Shown: piece by piece, positions 40,765-47,740 of the stretch
How positions within the stretch are numbered: position 1 is the stretch's first letter
How the letters are laid out: the number at the start of each line of letters is the position of its first letter
NCBI RefSeq assembly: GCF_000364705.1
Contig: NZ_AQOH01000311.1
Coordinates: forward strand, 1 to 47,740
Reading direction: 5' to 3'
From: Pseudomonas fuscovaginae SE-1
GTDB lineage: Bacteria > Pseudomonadota > Gammaproteobacteria > Pseudomonadales > Pseudomonadaceae
DNA length: 47,740 nt
The notes under the pieces: model-generated
What the model saw: only the letters and a program-made list of their open reading frames with translations
Databases searched by the model: none
Told to the model about the DNA's origin: nothing
Position numbers and translations under genes: made by a program

Positions 40765-42806
40765 AAGTTATCCTCCCAACCCAAACACTGCAAAACACCA
40801 CTTCCACCACTGGAACCAAAACGAATAGAACTTCCTTCGATCAGAATCAACCCATTCGCCGTAGGAACAGGTGAGGAAGGGTTATAACCACCAACAAACG
40901 GAGCAGCATTCAGTGCCCCTGTACTCAAATAACTCTGAACCTGCGCAGTGTATGCACTACTTGGCGCAAAAGAGATGTAGCTACCCGTAGAGCCTGCCGC
41001 CAATGCAATCTTGCTAGCGGTAGGCGGTACAAAAGCGGAAATAGAAACATCCGCTGCCGGACTAACAGTGCCAGAGGCCATAACTGGAAGATTTGGGACA
41101 TTAGAGCCGGCAGCAATTTTGTACTGAACGCTATTACCAGCCTGAACAAATGAGAGTAGGAACTTATTCGCCGTTGAGTCTGTTCTTGTCCACGTGACAC
41201 GTGCCTTGTGCGTAAAGCCTGCAGGGAGCACAGGATTATTAGCGCTCAAAGACAACAAGCCGGCAACGCCTGAGCCTCCCCAGATAACCCAGACGCTATA
41301 CCAGGTTGAAGCGGTCACCCCCCCTGTATCAAGCCCGTTCGCTCCCATAGCAGTAGCATTGATGCTGACATTGACTCCATTCAGAACCCTAGACGAGACG
41401 TCGTTCCCCAACACCAGTTGATCCGCAGCGACATTGACCACAGAGCCCAACCCATTGGCTGATGCTGTAAGCCCCCTGAATGTCCCAGCAACGGCGATTT
41501 TCTGCACCGTGCGAACATCGGCTGCCAACGCCGCAACATCGATGCTCCCCTGATTGACCGGGGAATTCCAGGCCTTTATGCACCACATTACCGACAAGTT
41601 GCGTGGACGAGTTTCAGCCCCACCAGTAAAAGCGGTTTCCGTGATGTAAATATTTCCGCTGCTGGCAATACCGCCAACTGGCCCTGCTCCAGTTTCTGTT
41701 ACGACATCCGCATTCAACGAGTGCTTGTGGCTTTTGAAATCATCCAACTGATAACTACCAATCGTCCGACCTCCATCCACTCCACGCCCGTGATCCCACC
41801 CCCGCAGGAACTCCCCGCGCGACTCCGGCAAGCGGAAGTAACCCGCAGGCTCATCGCCCTTGTTGAACGTGGTCCCCAGATACGCTGCCAGGTCCGGATA
41901 AGCCGCGCTGCTCTGCAAGCTGCCATCGACCTCCAGATAACCTGGAGGTACCGTGCCTTTCGGAAAGGACAACATGGAACCCACAGGCACCGAAGCTTTC
42001 AGCTTCTGCACTTCGTCGACCAGGGCTCCAACATCGATCTGACCTTGGTTAACTGGCGCGTTCCAGGCCTTGATGCACCACATTACAGCCAAGTTACGCG
42101 GACGTGTCTCTGCCCCACCCTGAGGTTGGATGTAGGTCGAGCCGTCATCCATTTGATTTCCAGAGTTGTAAAGAGTAGTGAAGCCACCACCTGCCGCCGC
42201 TTGATTAGTTTTTAACCCATGCGTGTGCGATTTGAACTGATCGACCTGGAACGTGCCAATACCGCGACCAGCATCCACCCCCCGCCCATGATCCCACCCA
42301 CGCAGAAACTCCCCGCGCGACTCCGGCAACCGGAAATTCCCCGCTCCTTCATCCCCCTTGTTGAACGTCGTCCCCAGATACGCCGCCAGGTCCGGATACG
42401 TCGCAACGCTCTGCACACTGCCATCGACCTCGAGGAATCCATTCGGCACCACGCCCTTGGGAAACGCCATCATCGCCCCGACCGGCAAGGCGGTGGCGTT
42501 CTTGAACAGCGCCTCGACCTCCGCCTTGGTGTAAGCATCGGTAATCCCGTACGCCGCCAATGTCGTGCGAATCTGCTCCGGCGGCAGCGAGCTCTGGATG
42601 ATGGTCCGGATGGCCCTCAGCAACTGGTCGTGCTCCGCCTCGGCAGGCTCCAGCCCACCGGCCTGGACCACGTTGAGCAGTTCCTCGGTCACCGCATTCC
42701 CCCACACCGCCGGAATCAGCGAGCCGGGCGAACCATTGACCGGGTTCTCGTCGACAAACCTGCCATTGACCAACCCAACGCTAGGCGTGCTTTTTGGATA
42801 ATCCAC
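40761..42806 (-). CDS. Tail fibre 1 with duplicated collar modules
   Basis: 681 residues. N-terminal attachment domain (1-105), then two tandem collar modules at about 108-262 and 274-428. Each runs LPVG/VPVG, FPKG, GFLEVDGS or GYLEVDGS, YPDLAAYLGTTFNKGDE, FRLPESRGEFLRGWDHGRGV and ETRPRNLxVMWCIKAWN. The distal ~245 residues (437-681) form a Ser/Ala/Asn-rich receptor-binding tip of lower GC. A 13-bp gap separates it from the gp48-like gene. Together with fibre 2 it gives the particle two potential receptor specificities. Confidence 0.92.
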   Translation of the reverse strand: MDYPKSTPSVGLVNGRFVDENPVNGSPGSLIPAVWGNAVTEELLNVVQAGGLEPAEAEHDQLLRAIRTIIQSSLPPEQIRTTLAAYGITDAYTKAEVEALFKNATALPVGAMMAFPKGVVPNGFLEVDGSVQSVATYPDLAAYLGTTFNKGDEGAGNFRLPESRGEFLRGWDHGRGVDAGRGIGTFQVDQFKSHTHGLKTNQAAAGGGFTTLYNSGNQMDDGSTYIQPQGGAETRPRNLAVMWCIKAWNAPVNQGQIDVGALVDEVQKLKASVPVGSMLSFPKGTVPPGYLEVDGSLQSSAAYPDLAAYLGTTFNKGDEPAGYFRLPESRGEFLRGWDHGRGVDGGRTIGSYQLDDFKSHKHSLNADVVTETGAGPVGGIASSGNIYITETAFTGGAETRPRNLSVMWCIKAWNSPVNQGSIDVAALAADVRTVQKIAVAGTFRGLTASANGLGSVVNVAADQLVLGNDVSSRVLNGVNVSINATAMGANGLDTGGVTASTWYSVWVIWGGSGVAGLLSLSANNPVLPAGFTHKARVTWTRTDSTANKFLLSFVQAGNSVQYKIAAGSNVPNLPVMASGTVSPAADVSISAFVPPTASKIALAAGSTGSYISFAPSSAYTAQVQSYLSTGALNAAPFVGGYNPSSPVPTANGLILIEGSSIRFGSSGGSGVLQCLGWEDNL

Positions 42807-42819
42807 GTATCCGTCCTCT

Positions 42820-43419
42820 TCAGTCGTAATTGATGTGCACCAGCGTGTGCGCCGGCGCTGTGCGGTGAATCAGGCATTCCAGGGCGCTGCCCGGGTTGGC
42901 GCCGAAGCGCTCGCCCCAGTAGCTGGCGCCGAAACGACGGCCCAGGAGCAGGCGGCCGCCGGTGTTGAGCGTCCACATGAACTGCGCGCTCCAGGTGCCG
43001 AAACGCGCCCGGCCGAAGCGGGCGCGGCCCATGCGCGGGGTCTGCTGCTCTGTGATGGTGGCGTTGGGGTAGCCCTGGCTGCGGGCGATATCCAGGAAGT
43101 AGCCGATGCTCTGGTCGCCCACCGCCAGCAGGCGCCGACGCACCGCCAGGCGGCGGTCGTCGAACAGCGGCTTGGGGCCCAGGCACGGGTCGGGCAGGTT
43201 CATCACCCGCTCCCAGTCCGGCACCAGTTCGCTGACGGTCACCGGGTCCACTTCGTTGAGCAGGTCCACCGCCCGGGCATCGACCCGAGCCAGTTCCTGG
43301 GCGATGCCCAGCAGCACCTGCTGGATCTCCGGGACCTGCTCCGGGTCCCAGGCGGGACCGGCCGGCAGCAGGCTGCGCAACTGCTCCTGGTATTGCGCGG
43401 CAGTTCTTACTCCAGCCAT
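42820..43419 (-). CDS. Baseplate-to-fibre linker, DUF2313/YmfQ (Mu gp48-like)
   Basis: 199 residues starting MAGVRTAAQYQEQLRSLLPAG. LPAGPAWDPE and LVPDWERVMNLPDPC are signatures of the YmfQ/DUF2313 family, which connects the baseplate wedge to tail fibres. The end has FGRARFGTWSAQF and FGASYWGERFGAN repeats. It overlaps the gp47 gene by 13 bp. Confidence 0.9.
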   Translation of the reverse strand: MAGVRTAAQYQEQLRSLLPAGPAWDPEQVPEIQQVLLGIAQELARVDARAVDLLNEVDPVTVSELVPDWERVMNLPDPCLGPKPLFDDRRLAVRRRLLAVGDQSIGYFLDIARSQGYPNATITEQQTPRMGRARFGRARFGTWSAQFMWTLNTGGRLLLGRRFGASYWGERFGANPGSALECLIHRTAPAHTLVHINYD

Positions 43420-44447
43420 ACGCAGCCTCCGAAGGTCAGCAACTGGTTGGTGGCTGCTGGCACATCGGCGGACGGCGACACCAGCAGGTGATCGTTCTCG
43501 CCCGTGGCGCTGCTGATGGATTCGGCGATATGGGTCAGCAACAGGGTTTCCCCGAGGCCGCCTTCACGGTTGTGCAGGTCGCGCAACTGCGCCTCCACCG
43601 CAGCGCGGGTCGCCGTGGTGTCCGGCACCAGGCGCAGGGTGTAGGTCACCGGCACCTGCACCGGAGCCAGCACGTACAGGTCGGCGGTCACCGGCCGCAG
43701 CGGCTCGATGTAGGCCTGGACCAGCGCCAGTTGCGTGGCATCGGGAATCGGTACCGGATCGTCGTCACGCATGACGAACAAGCCGACGGTGCCCGGCCCG
43801 AGATAGCTGCCGCGGCACCAGGCCCGGGTAATCCCCGGACACTCCAGCGCCCAGGTTTCGTAGTCGGCCGCCGAGCCGCCATGGGGCGTGACGCGATAGG
43901 AACGGATGACCCGCGAGCGCAGCGACTCGAGGCTTTCCGCCGCCACCCCACCGCTCAGCCCCGGGGCGAGCACCGTGAAAGTGTTGCCGATGCCCTGCAC
44001 CGGCTGGACCGGGAACAGGGTCAGGCCAGCGTCGCCATTACCCAGGCTGCCGGCCTCCAGCGCCTGGATCTGCGCGGTATTGCTACCGGCACTGGTGGTG
44101 CCTCCCTGGGTCACCTTGTAGCTGCGGCCATCGTTGCTCTGCAGCAGGGTGTCGACGTCCAGCACCGCACCGGCGGCAGCGGTAAAACTCACGCTGCCAG
44201 TGGCCGCCTGGGCGGCCTTGCGCGGTTGGTGCAGACGAAGCGCGGCAATGCGCTCCAGGGTGGATTCATCGGCGGTGTCGGGCAGGATCTGCTCGGCAAT
44301 CCAGTCGAGGTATCCATACAGGCCGAAGGCCGCGCCGCTGAGGGTGCGGGCCAGGACCTGGGCATCGGACTGGCGCAGCGCATCGCTGGCCAGGTCGCTT
44401 TGGGTGCGGTTGATCAGCACCGGCAGCGAAGGGGTTTCAAACGGCAT
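43407..44447 (-). CDS. Baseplate wedge protein, J/gp47 family
   Basis: 346 residues with the baseplate J layout: N-terminal MPFETPSLPVLINRTQSDLAS, LRSRVIRSYRVTPHGGSAADY (the RxRxxxxxPxGGSxxDY family motif) and C-terminal EAQLRDLHNREGGLGETLLL. It forms the wedge around the hub in Mu, P2 and R-type particles. It overlaps gp46 by 11 bp and gp48 by 13 bp. Confidence 0.93.
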   Translation of the reverse strand: MPFETPSLPVLINRTQSDLASDALRQSDAQVLARTLSGAAFGLYGYLDWIAEQILPDTADESTLERIAALRLHQPRKAAQAATGSVSFTAAAGAVLDVDTLLQSNDGRSYKVTQGGTTSAGSNTAQIQALEAGSLGNGDAGLTLFPVQPVQGIGNTFTVLAPGLSGGVAAESLESLRSRVIRSYRVTPHGGSAADYETWALECPGITRAWCRGSYLGPGTVGLFVMRDDDPVPIPDATQLALVQAYIEPLRPVTADLYVLAPVQVPVTYTLRLVPDTTATRAAVEAQLRDLHNREGGLGETLLLTHIAESISSATGENDHLLVSPSADVPAATNQLLTFGGCVWLE

Positions 44448-44835
44448 AAGTCACCTGCCAACTGTGGTTCGGGTTGATATCCAGGCGCTCGCCGTTGGCC
44501 AGGGTCAGAACCGTACGCAGGTTCAGCCGCTGGGCGTCGAGCCGTTCGGTTTGAATCTCGATGGCGCTGCAATGGCCGTCGTCGATCAGCCATTGCAGGG
44601 CTTCACGGGCGTAGAACTCGGCATCGAGCTGGGTCTGCGCGGTCAGCTTGACCCGGCGCAACAGCCACAGCCGCGAGCCGATACGATCGTTGGCGACCAT
44701 GGGAAAACTGTCGCCCCACCAGCCGTAGCGCTCATCGTCGTCGATCGGGTCATCGCTGTTGGCGCGACGCCAGGTGAACAGGCTGATCAGCACCGAGCGG
44801 GTCAGCGCCGCCTTGAGGTTGTTGGAAACGAACAT
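44437..44835 (-). CDS. Baseplate protein, GP46 family
   Basis: 132 residues. The segment DDERYGWWGDSFP is the hallmark of the Mu gp46 family, and the C-terminal part (WLIDDGHCSAIEIQTERLD) is of the gpW/gp25 type that starts the sheath. Its start shares one base with the end of gp45. Confidence 0.92.
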   Translation of the reverse strand: MFVSNNLKAALTRSVLISLFTWRRANSDDPIDDDERYGWWGDSFPMVANDRIGSRLWLLRRVKLTAQTQLDAEFYAREALQWLIDDGHCSAIEIQTERLDAQRLNLRTVLTLANGERLDINPNHSWQVTYAV

Positions 44836-45344
44836 CAGGCACCTCCCGCCGGCGCGCCGGTCTGGCCACCGCCTGGCTGGATGCCGCCATGCACGTGCTG
44901 CATCTGGCTGATGCCGCCGGCAACCTGGTCGCCCTGGGAGACGATCCTGCCGGTCTGGGTCAGGGTCGGGCTGTCGAGGTGGATGGCGGTGCTGGCGCGG
45001 ATGTTCAGGGTGCCGGTCTCGATGTCGATGATCCGGCCACGCTTGAAGTGGATACGGTCACCCTCGTCGGTATAGAGGGCGATTTCGCCGGGGGCGAGGT
45101 TCTGCAGGCGGTAGCGGCGGTCGGCGATCACCAGCACGATGCCGTGGGAACGGTCACCACCGAGAAAGGTGGCGACACCTTCGGCGCCGGCCAGCGGGTT
45201 GCTGGTGAAACCGTAGGGTTCGAAGTGCTCCATGTCGTCGTTCACTTCGCCGGCGGTCAGGCGCATTTGCAGCGATTGCAGTTTGTTGGCCGAGTTGGCG
45301 AGCACGACGGTGCCGCGCGCCAGCAGGCGGGTCAGTAGGCTCAT
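44835..45344 (-). CDS. Baseplate spike protein, Mu gp45/gpV family
   Basis: 169 residues from MSLLTRLLARGTVVLANSAN; the open frame extends 110 codons further but crosses a REPIN. OB-fold part (YGFTSNPLAGAEGVATFLGG and IVLVIADRRYRL), then short beta-helical repeats and a C-terminal QHVHGGIQPGGGQTG: the His-x-His pattern binds the iron ion at the spike tip. It pierces the target envelope. Confidence 0.92.
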   Translation of the reverse strand: MSLLTRLLARGTVVLANSANKLQSLQMRLTAGEVNDDMEHFEPYGFTSNPLAGAEGVATFLGGDRSHGIVLVIADRRYRLQNLAPGEIALYTDEGDRIHFKRGRIIDIETGTLNIRASTAIHLDSPTLTQTGRIVSQGDQVAGGISQMQHVHGGIQPGGGQTGAPAGGA

Positions 45345-45384
45345 GAGGGGTTCCTTGGGCGAGCGATGTGTCAGAAGGGGCCCT

Positions 45385-45474
45385 TTCGCGGATAAATCCG
45401 GCTCCCACAGGATTTGGCAGTGATCACGGACTTCTGTACGCCGCATGCGTGTGGGAGCAGGATTTATCCGCGAA
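45385..45474. repeat. REPIN, type A, inside the tailocin operon
   Basis: TTCGCGGATAAATCCGGCTC (to CCCACAGG) at 45385-45411 is inverted at 45449-45474. It is the same unit as at 6847-6936. It sits in the 152-bp gap between the gp45 and gpP-like genes. Confidence 0.9.
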
Positions 45475-45496
45475 GAGGCCGCCGCGAAGAGGGTGG

Positions 45497-46546
45497 TTAC
45501 CTGGCCTTGCTTTTGGCCTTCGTCGGCGTTGCCTCGAAAACCTCGGGCGGCGCCACTTCCAGGGTAGTGATCGAACCCTGCGCCGACAGCGAGTAGGTGA
45601 TCTTGGAGATCAGCATGTCCTGGTCGACGTCCAGCACCGGATCCTTCACCCGCACCAGCAGGTTGTGCCGCCACAGGTCGCCGTTGGACTGCCGCCAGCC
45701 CTGCACGGTGTAGGTGGTGGCCAGGGCCTTGCCGGCGCGGGTCGACCGTTCCCAGTCGGCCCGTTGCTGGGCCAGCTCGGGCGTGAGCTGGACACTTTCG
45801 CTGATCACCGTGACCCGCTTGCGCTGCGGGTTGGCCTCGCTGGACACGCCGCTGACTTCGCTCACCGCGCTGCCGCTCTTCTGGTCGCTGCCCTTGTGCT
45901 GGCCGATCACCCGGTATTCGGAGAACACCGCGCTGTAGTCCCTCGCAGTACTGGCCGAGAGAATGTTCTTGCCCAGCTCCAGCACATCGCTGGCGCGCCC
46001 GGCACTGCCGGGCCTGGCCAGCACCAGGTTGCCGCTCGCATCATCGGTGGAGAACACCCGGTAGAGCGTCAGCAGACGGTCGATGGATTTGAACACCGTC
46101 TCTCCCGGCACAATGCTGTGGGTCTGCAGCTTGGTGGTAGCCGGGATCTCGCTGCGCACGTTGACCTGGTAGGGTTTGGCGAGCGCCTCGACGATCGTCA
46201 GCAGGCCCTGCTGGCGCCACTGGCTCGGCTGGTTGATGGCCGCGCAGTCGACCAGGTCGCGGGTCAGCGAACTGCCCTCGATGGTCAGGCTGATCTGCTT
46301 GCCGTCATAGCTGATGGGCGCCTTGTAGACATGCCCGGTGAGCACCAGGTCGCAGCCGATCAGCACCTGGCAGCGGGCACCGGCCTTGATCGGCACGGCC
46401 AGGGTCTGCCCCGGCCATTGCCAGGTGATGCCCAGCTTGAAGGTGCGGAACTGGCGTTCGAGATCGGCGCTGATTTCGATGGCCTTCCAGCCTTCGTAGC
46501 TCAGGCCGTCGACCAGCAGGACGACGGCGTTGTCGATGTCGTTCAT
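45497..46546 (-). CDS. Baseplate hub, Mu gpP-like
   Basis: 349 residues. It starts MNDIDNAVVLLVDGLSYEGWK and has the two-barrel hub pattern (RQFRTFKLGITWQWPGQ, KAGARCQVLIGCDLVLTGHV, IVPGETVFKSIDRLL) of the gpP/gp44 hub family, here called by position and motif. The C-terminal ~20 residues are Lys/Ala-rich. Only 3 bp separate it from the upstream gene. Confidence 0.88.
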   Translation of the reverse strand: MNDIDNAVVLLVDGLSYEGWKAIEISADLERQFRTFKLGITWQWPGQTLAVPIKAGARCQVLIGCDLVLTGHVYKAPISYDGKQISLTIEGSSLTRDLVDCAAINQPSQWRQQGLLTIVEALAKPYQVNVRSEIPATTKLQTHSIVPGETVFKSIDRLLTLYRVFSTDDASGNLVLARPGSAGRASDVLELGKNILSASTARDYSAVFSEYRVIGQHKGSDQKSGSAVSEVSGVSSEANPQRKRVTVISESVQLTPELAQQRADWERSTRAGKALATTYTVQGWRQSNGDLWRHNLLVRVKDPVLDVDQDMLISKITYSLSAQGSITTLEVAPPEVFEATPTKAKSKAR

Positions 46547-46549
46547 GGC

Positions 46550-47740
46550 CTATTCCCGGGATATCTGCAAGGGCGCTGGCGGGATGAAACCGGGGTGCGA
46601 AATCCGGTTGCGCTGCACCACCTCGCCGACCCGCGTGGCATCGCCGAAGTTCTTGTAGGCCACCACCAGCGCCGGCAGATTGCTCTTGGGCAGCAGGTCG
46701 ACCAGCCGCACGCCGTTGGAGGCCACGGCGTTGAGGTGTTGCACCAGTGCCTGGCGCACGGTATTGAGCGCCTGGTAATGCACCGAATCGGCCTTGAGCG
46801 CGGCCTGCCAGATCGCCTCATTGAGGCTGTCACGCAGCGCCAGCACGTCGTCGACCACCGGCACATCGGCACGTTGCACCGGCTGCTGGGCCTGTTGCGC
46901 CAGCGACGGAGTGACGGCCAGTTTCACCGCCTGGGTCGCCGCCGGGATCACCGACACCAACTGGGCGATCTGCACCAGCAAGGCATCCTGGATCAGGTTC
47001 ACCGTGGCCTGCGAGGCCGCGGCGGTGTCCTTGCCGATCGCCAATTGCGAGGCGTCCAGGGACTTGGCGTCCTCGACCTGCTTCGACAGGTCGGCGAGCA
47101 TCCCGTGATAACCCTGGACAGCGAAGTCCTTCAACCCACGCACTTCGCCGACCAGGCCACGGACCTCGCCGACCAGGCCGTTGAACTCGGCCTTGACCTC
47201 GCTGAGCACGCCCTTGACCGCCGCACTCACCTGGTGAGGGAACTCCTTCACCGTGCGCACCAGGGCATAGACATTCGCATAGGTCTCGATCAGCGGCTGC
47301 AACTGCTGTTCGATCAGCTGGTACGCCTGGGTGATGCCCTTGCGCAGGTTGTCCAGGCCGATCCGTGCCTGGTTGACCAGCTTCATCGCCTCGTCGAAGC
47401 GGCCCACCGATGAGGTGAGCAGCTTGCTCGACGCCACCTGCAGTTGCTCCTGGGTATTGACGACCGGCTTGGGGAACTGCAGCGGCTGGTCCGGATAGAA
47501 CTTCAGGTTGAAGGTCACCAACCCGCCATCCTGGCGGGTCTGGGTCATGTCGCATTCGCCGACCTTGACCTGCATCCGCCCCAGCCACGGGTGGACCAGC
47601 TCGCCACTGCCCTCCTCCAGCGCCTTGAGCAGGTTGTCACGCTGCTCCAGGCAGTCCGCACCGACGATGAAAGCCGTCAGGTCATGGATTTTCGCCTGCT
47701 GGCCGAGCCGCTCGAAAAACGGCTGGTCGCGCTGGGGGGA
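46550..47740 (-). CDS. DNA-circularisation N-terminal domain tail protein (Mu gpN-like), partial
   Basis: At least 396 residues; the 5' end lies beyond the window, and the frame is open from the last base (SPQRDQPFFERLGQQAKIHD...). The N-terminal part has IVGADCLEQRDNLLKALEEG and SGELVHPWLGRMQ, the DNA_circ_N domain (PF07157). A long helical middle follows. An internal ATG at 47575 is not the start because the domain continues upstream. In Mu-like phages this protein (gpN) is a tail/baseplate component. The adjoining gpP-like gene follows by 3 bp. Confidence 0.9.
   Translation of the reverse strand, partial: SPQRDQPFFERLGQQAKIHDLTAFIVGADCLEQRDNLLKALEEGSGELVHPWLGRMQVKVGECDMTQTRQDGGLVTFNLKFYPDQPLQFPKPVVNTQEQLQVASSKLLTSSVGRFDEAMKLVNQARIGLDNLRKGITQAYQLIEQQLQPLIETYANVYALVRTVKEFPHQVSAAVKGVLSEVKAEFNGLVGEVRGLVGEVRGLKDFAVQGYHGMLADLSKQVEDAKSLDASQLAIGKDTAAASQATVNLIQDALLVQIAQLVSVIPAATQAVKLAVTPSLAQQAQQPVQRADVPVVDDVLALRDSLNEAIWQAALKADSVHYQALNTVRQALVQHLNAVASNGVRLVDLLPKSNLPALVVAYKNFGDATRVGEVVQRNRISHPGFIPPAPLQISRE

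Larger units (their letters stand above)
37166..47740 (-). mobile_element. R-type tailocin-like (Mu/SfV-type tail) gene cluster, right end not in window
   Basis: All genes run on the minus strand in the order of a Mu-like tail/baseplate module, then fibres, then lysis genes, and end next to pncC. No capsid, portal, terminase, integrase or replication gene is seen. This fits the tailocins (defective, headless prophage particles that kill related strains) known from the mutS-cinA site of fluorescent pseudomonads. The upstream regulatory part, sheath/tube and mutS would lie beyond 47740. Confidence 0.85.

Noticed and set aside
45345..45674. N-terminal extension of the gp45 gene
   Set aside because: It crosses a REPIN and the gpP gene in another frame; the ATG at 45344 has AAGGAA upstream and gives the normal start of the family.

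Overview
The window reads as chromosomal DNA of a fluorescent-group Pseudomonas. The reasons are the high-GC codon use, the gene order dgkA-erdR ... recX-recA-pncC, the linked fpr/finR pair, three kinds of Pseudomonas-type REP/REPIN palindromes, and a Mu/SfV-like headless tail cluster next to pncC (cinA), which is the classic mutS/cinA tailocin site of this group. No rRNA, tRNA, CRISPR array or IS transposase was seen.

Left part (1-8901): a 38-residue gene for the cbb3 oxidase subunit CcoM with an ANR/FNR-type promoter; a small Lys-rich protein; a LysR regulator followed by a RidA-family/class V aminotransferase pair; the RNA polymerase recycling ATPase RapA; an MFS transporter; and a YkgJ-type Cys-cluster protein.

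Centre-left (9025-20361): a membrane-anchored MHYT-GGDEF-EAL protein, a beta-hydroxyacid dehydrogenase, a large unusual tubulin/FtsZ-like protein (724 aa), a DUF2288 protein, and the complete high-affinity branched-chain amino acid ABC importer braCDEFG. The importer has a palindromic candidate operator and a hairpin between braC and braD.

Centre (20444-35297): a compact bufferin operon (bufA-bufB-bufC: a Cys-rich secreted peptide, a DUF692 multinuclear iron oxidase and a DUF2063 partner); a 146-bp MITE-like repeat that supplies the stop codon of a LysR gene; an atypical SDR; a lipoprotein; a COG2509 flavoprotein; trmO; fpr with its divergent regulator finR; dgkA; the acetate/ethanol-metabolism response regulator erdR; an EamA transporter; tapT; a PA3611-family exported protein; a small RHH-like protein; a LOG-family protein; and recX.

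Right part (35306-47740): recA with a LexA box, then pncC, then a minus-strand phage-tail cluster. Read in the direction of transcription (right to left) the cluster holds a DNA-circularisation-type protein (cut by the window edge), a gpP-like hub, gp45 spike, gp46, gp47/J, a gp48-like protein, a first tail fibre with a Tfa chaperone, a second tail fibre with a different chaperone, then a GH19 endolysin, Rz and an embedded Rz1. No capsid, terminase or integrase is visible, which fits an R-type tailocin. The two fibres share their attachment end and repeated collar modules but have unrelated tips.

Most coding calls are firm. Starts were moved downstream of the longest ORF wherever a ribosome site or family length argued for it. 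Many long antisense ORFs were discarded as GC-rich shadows.
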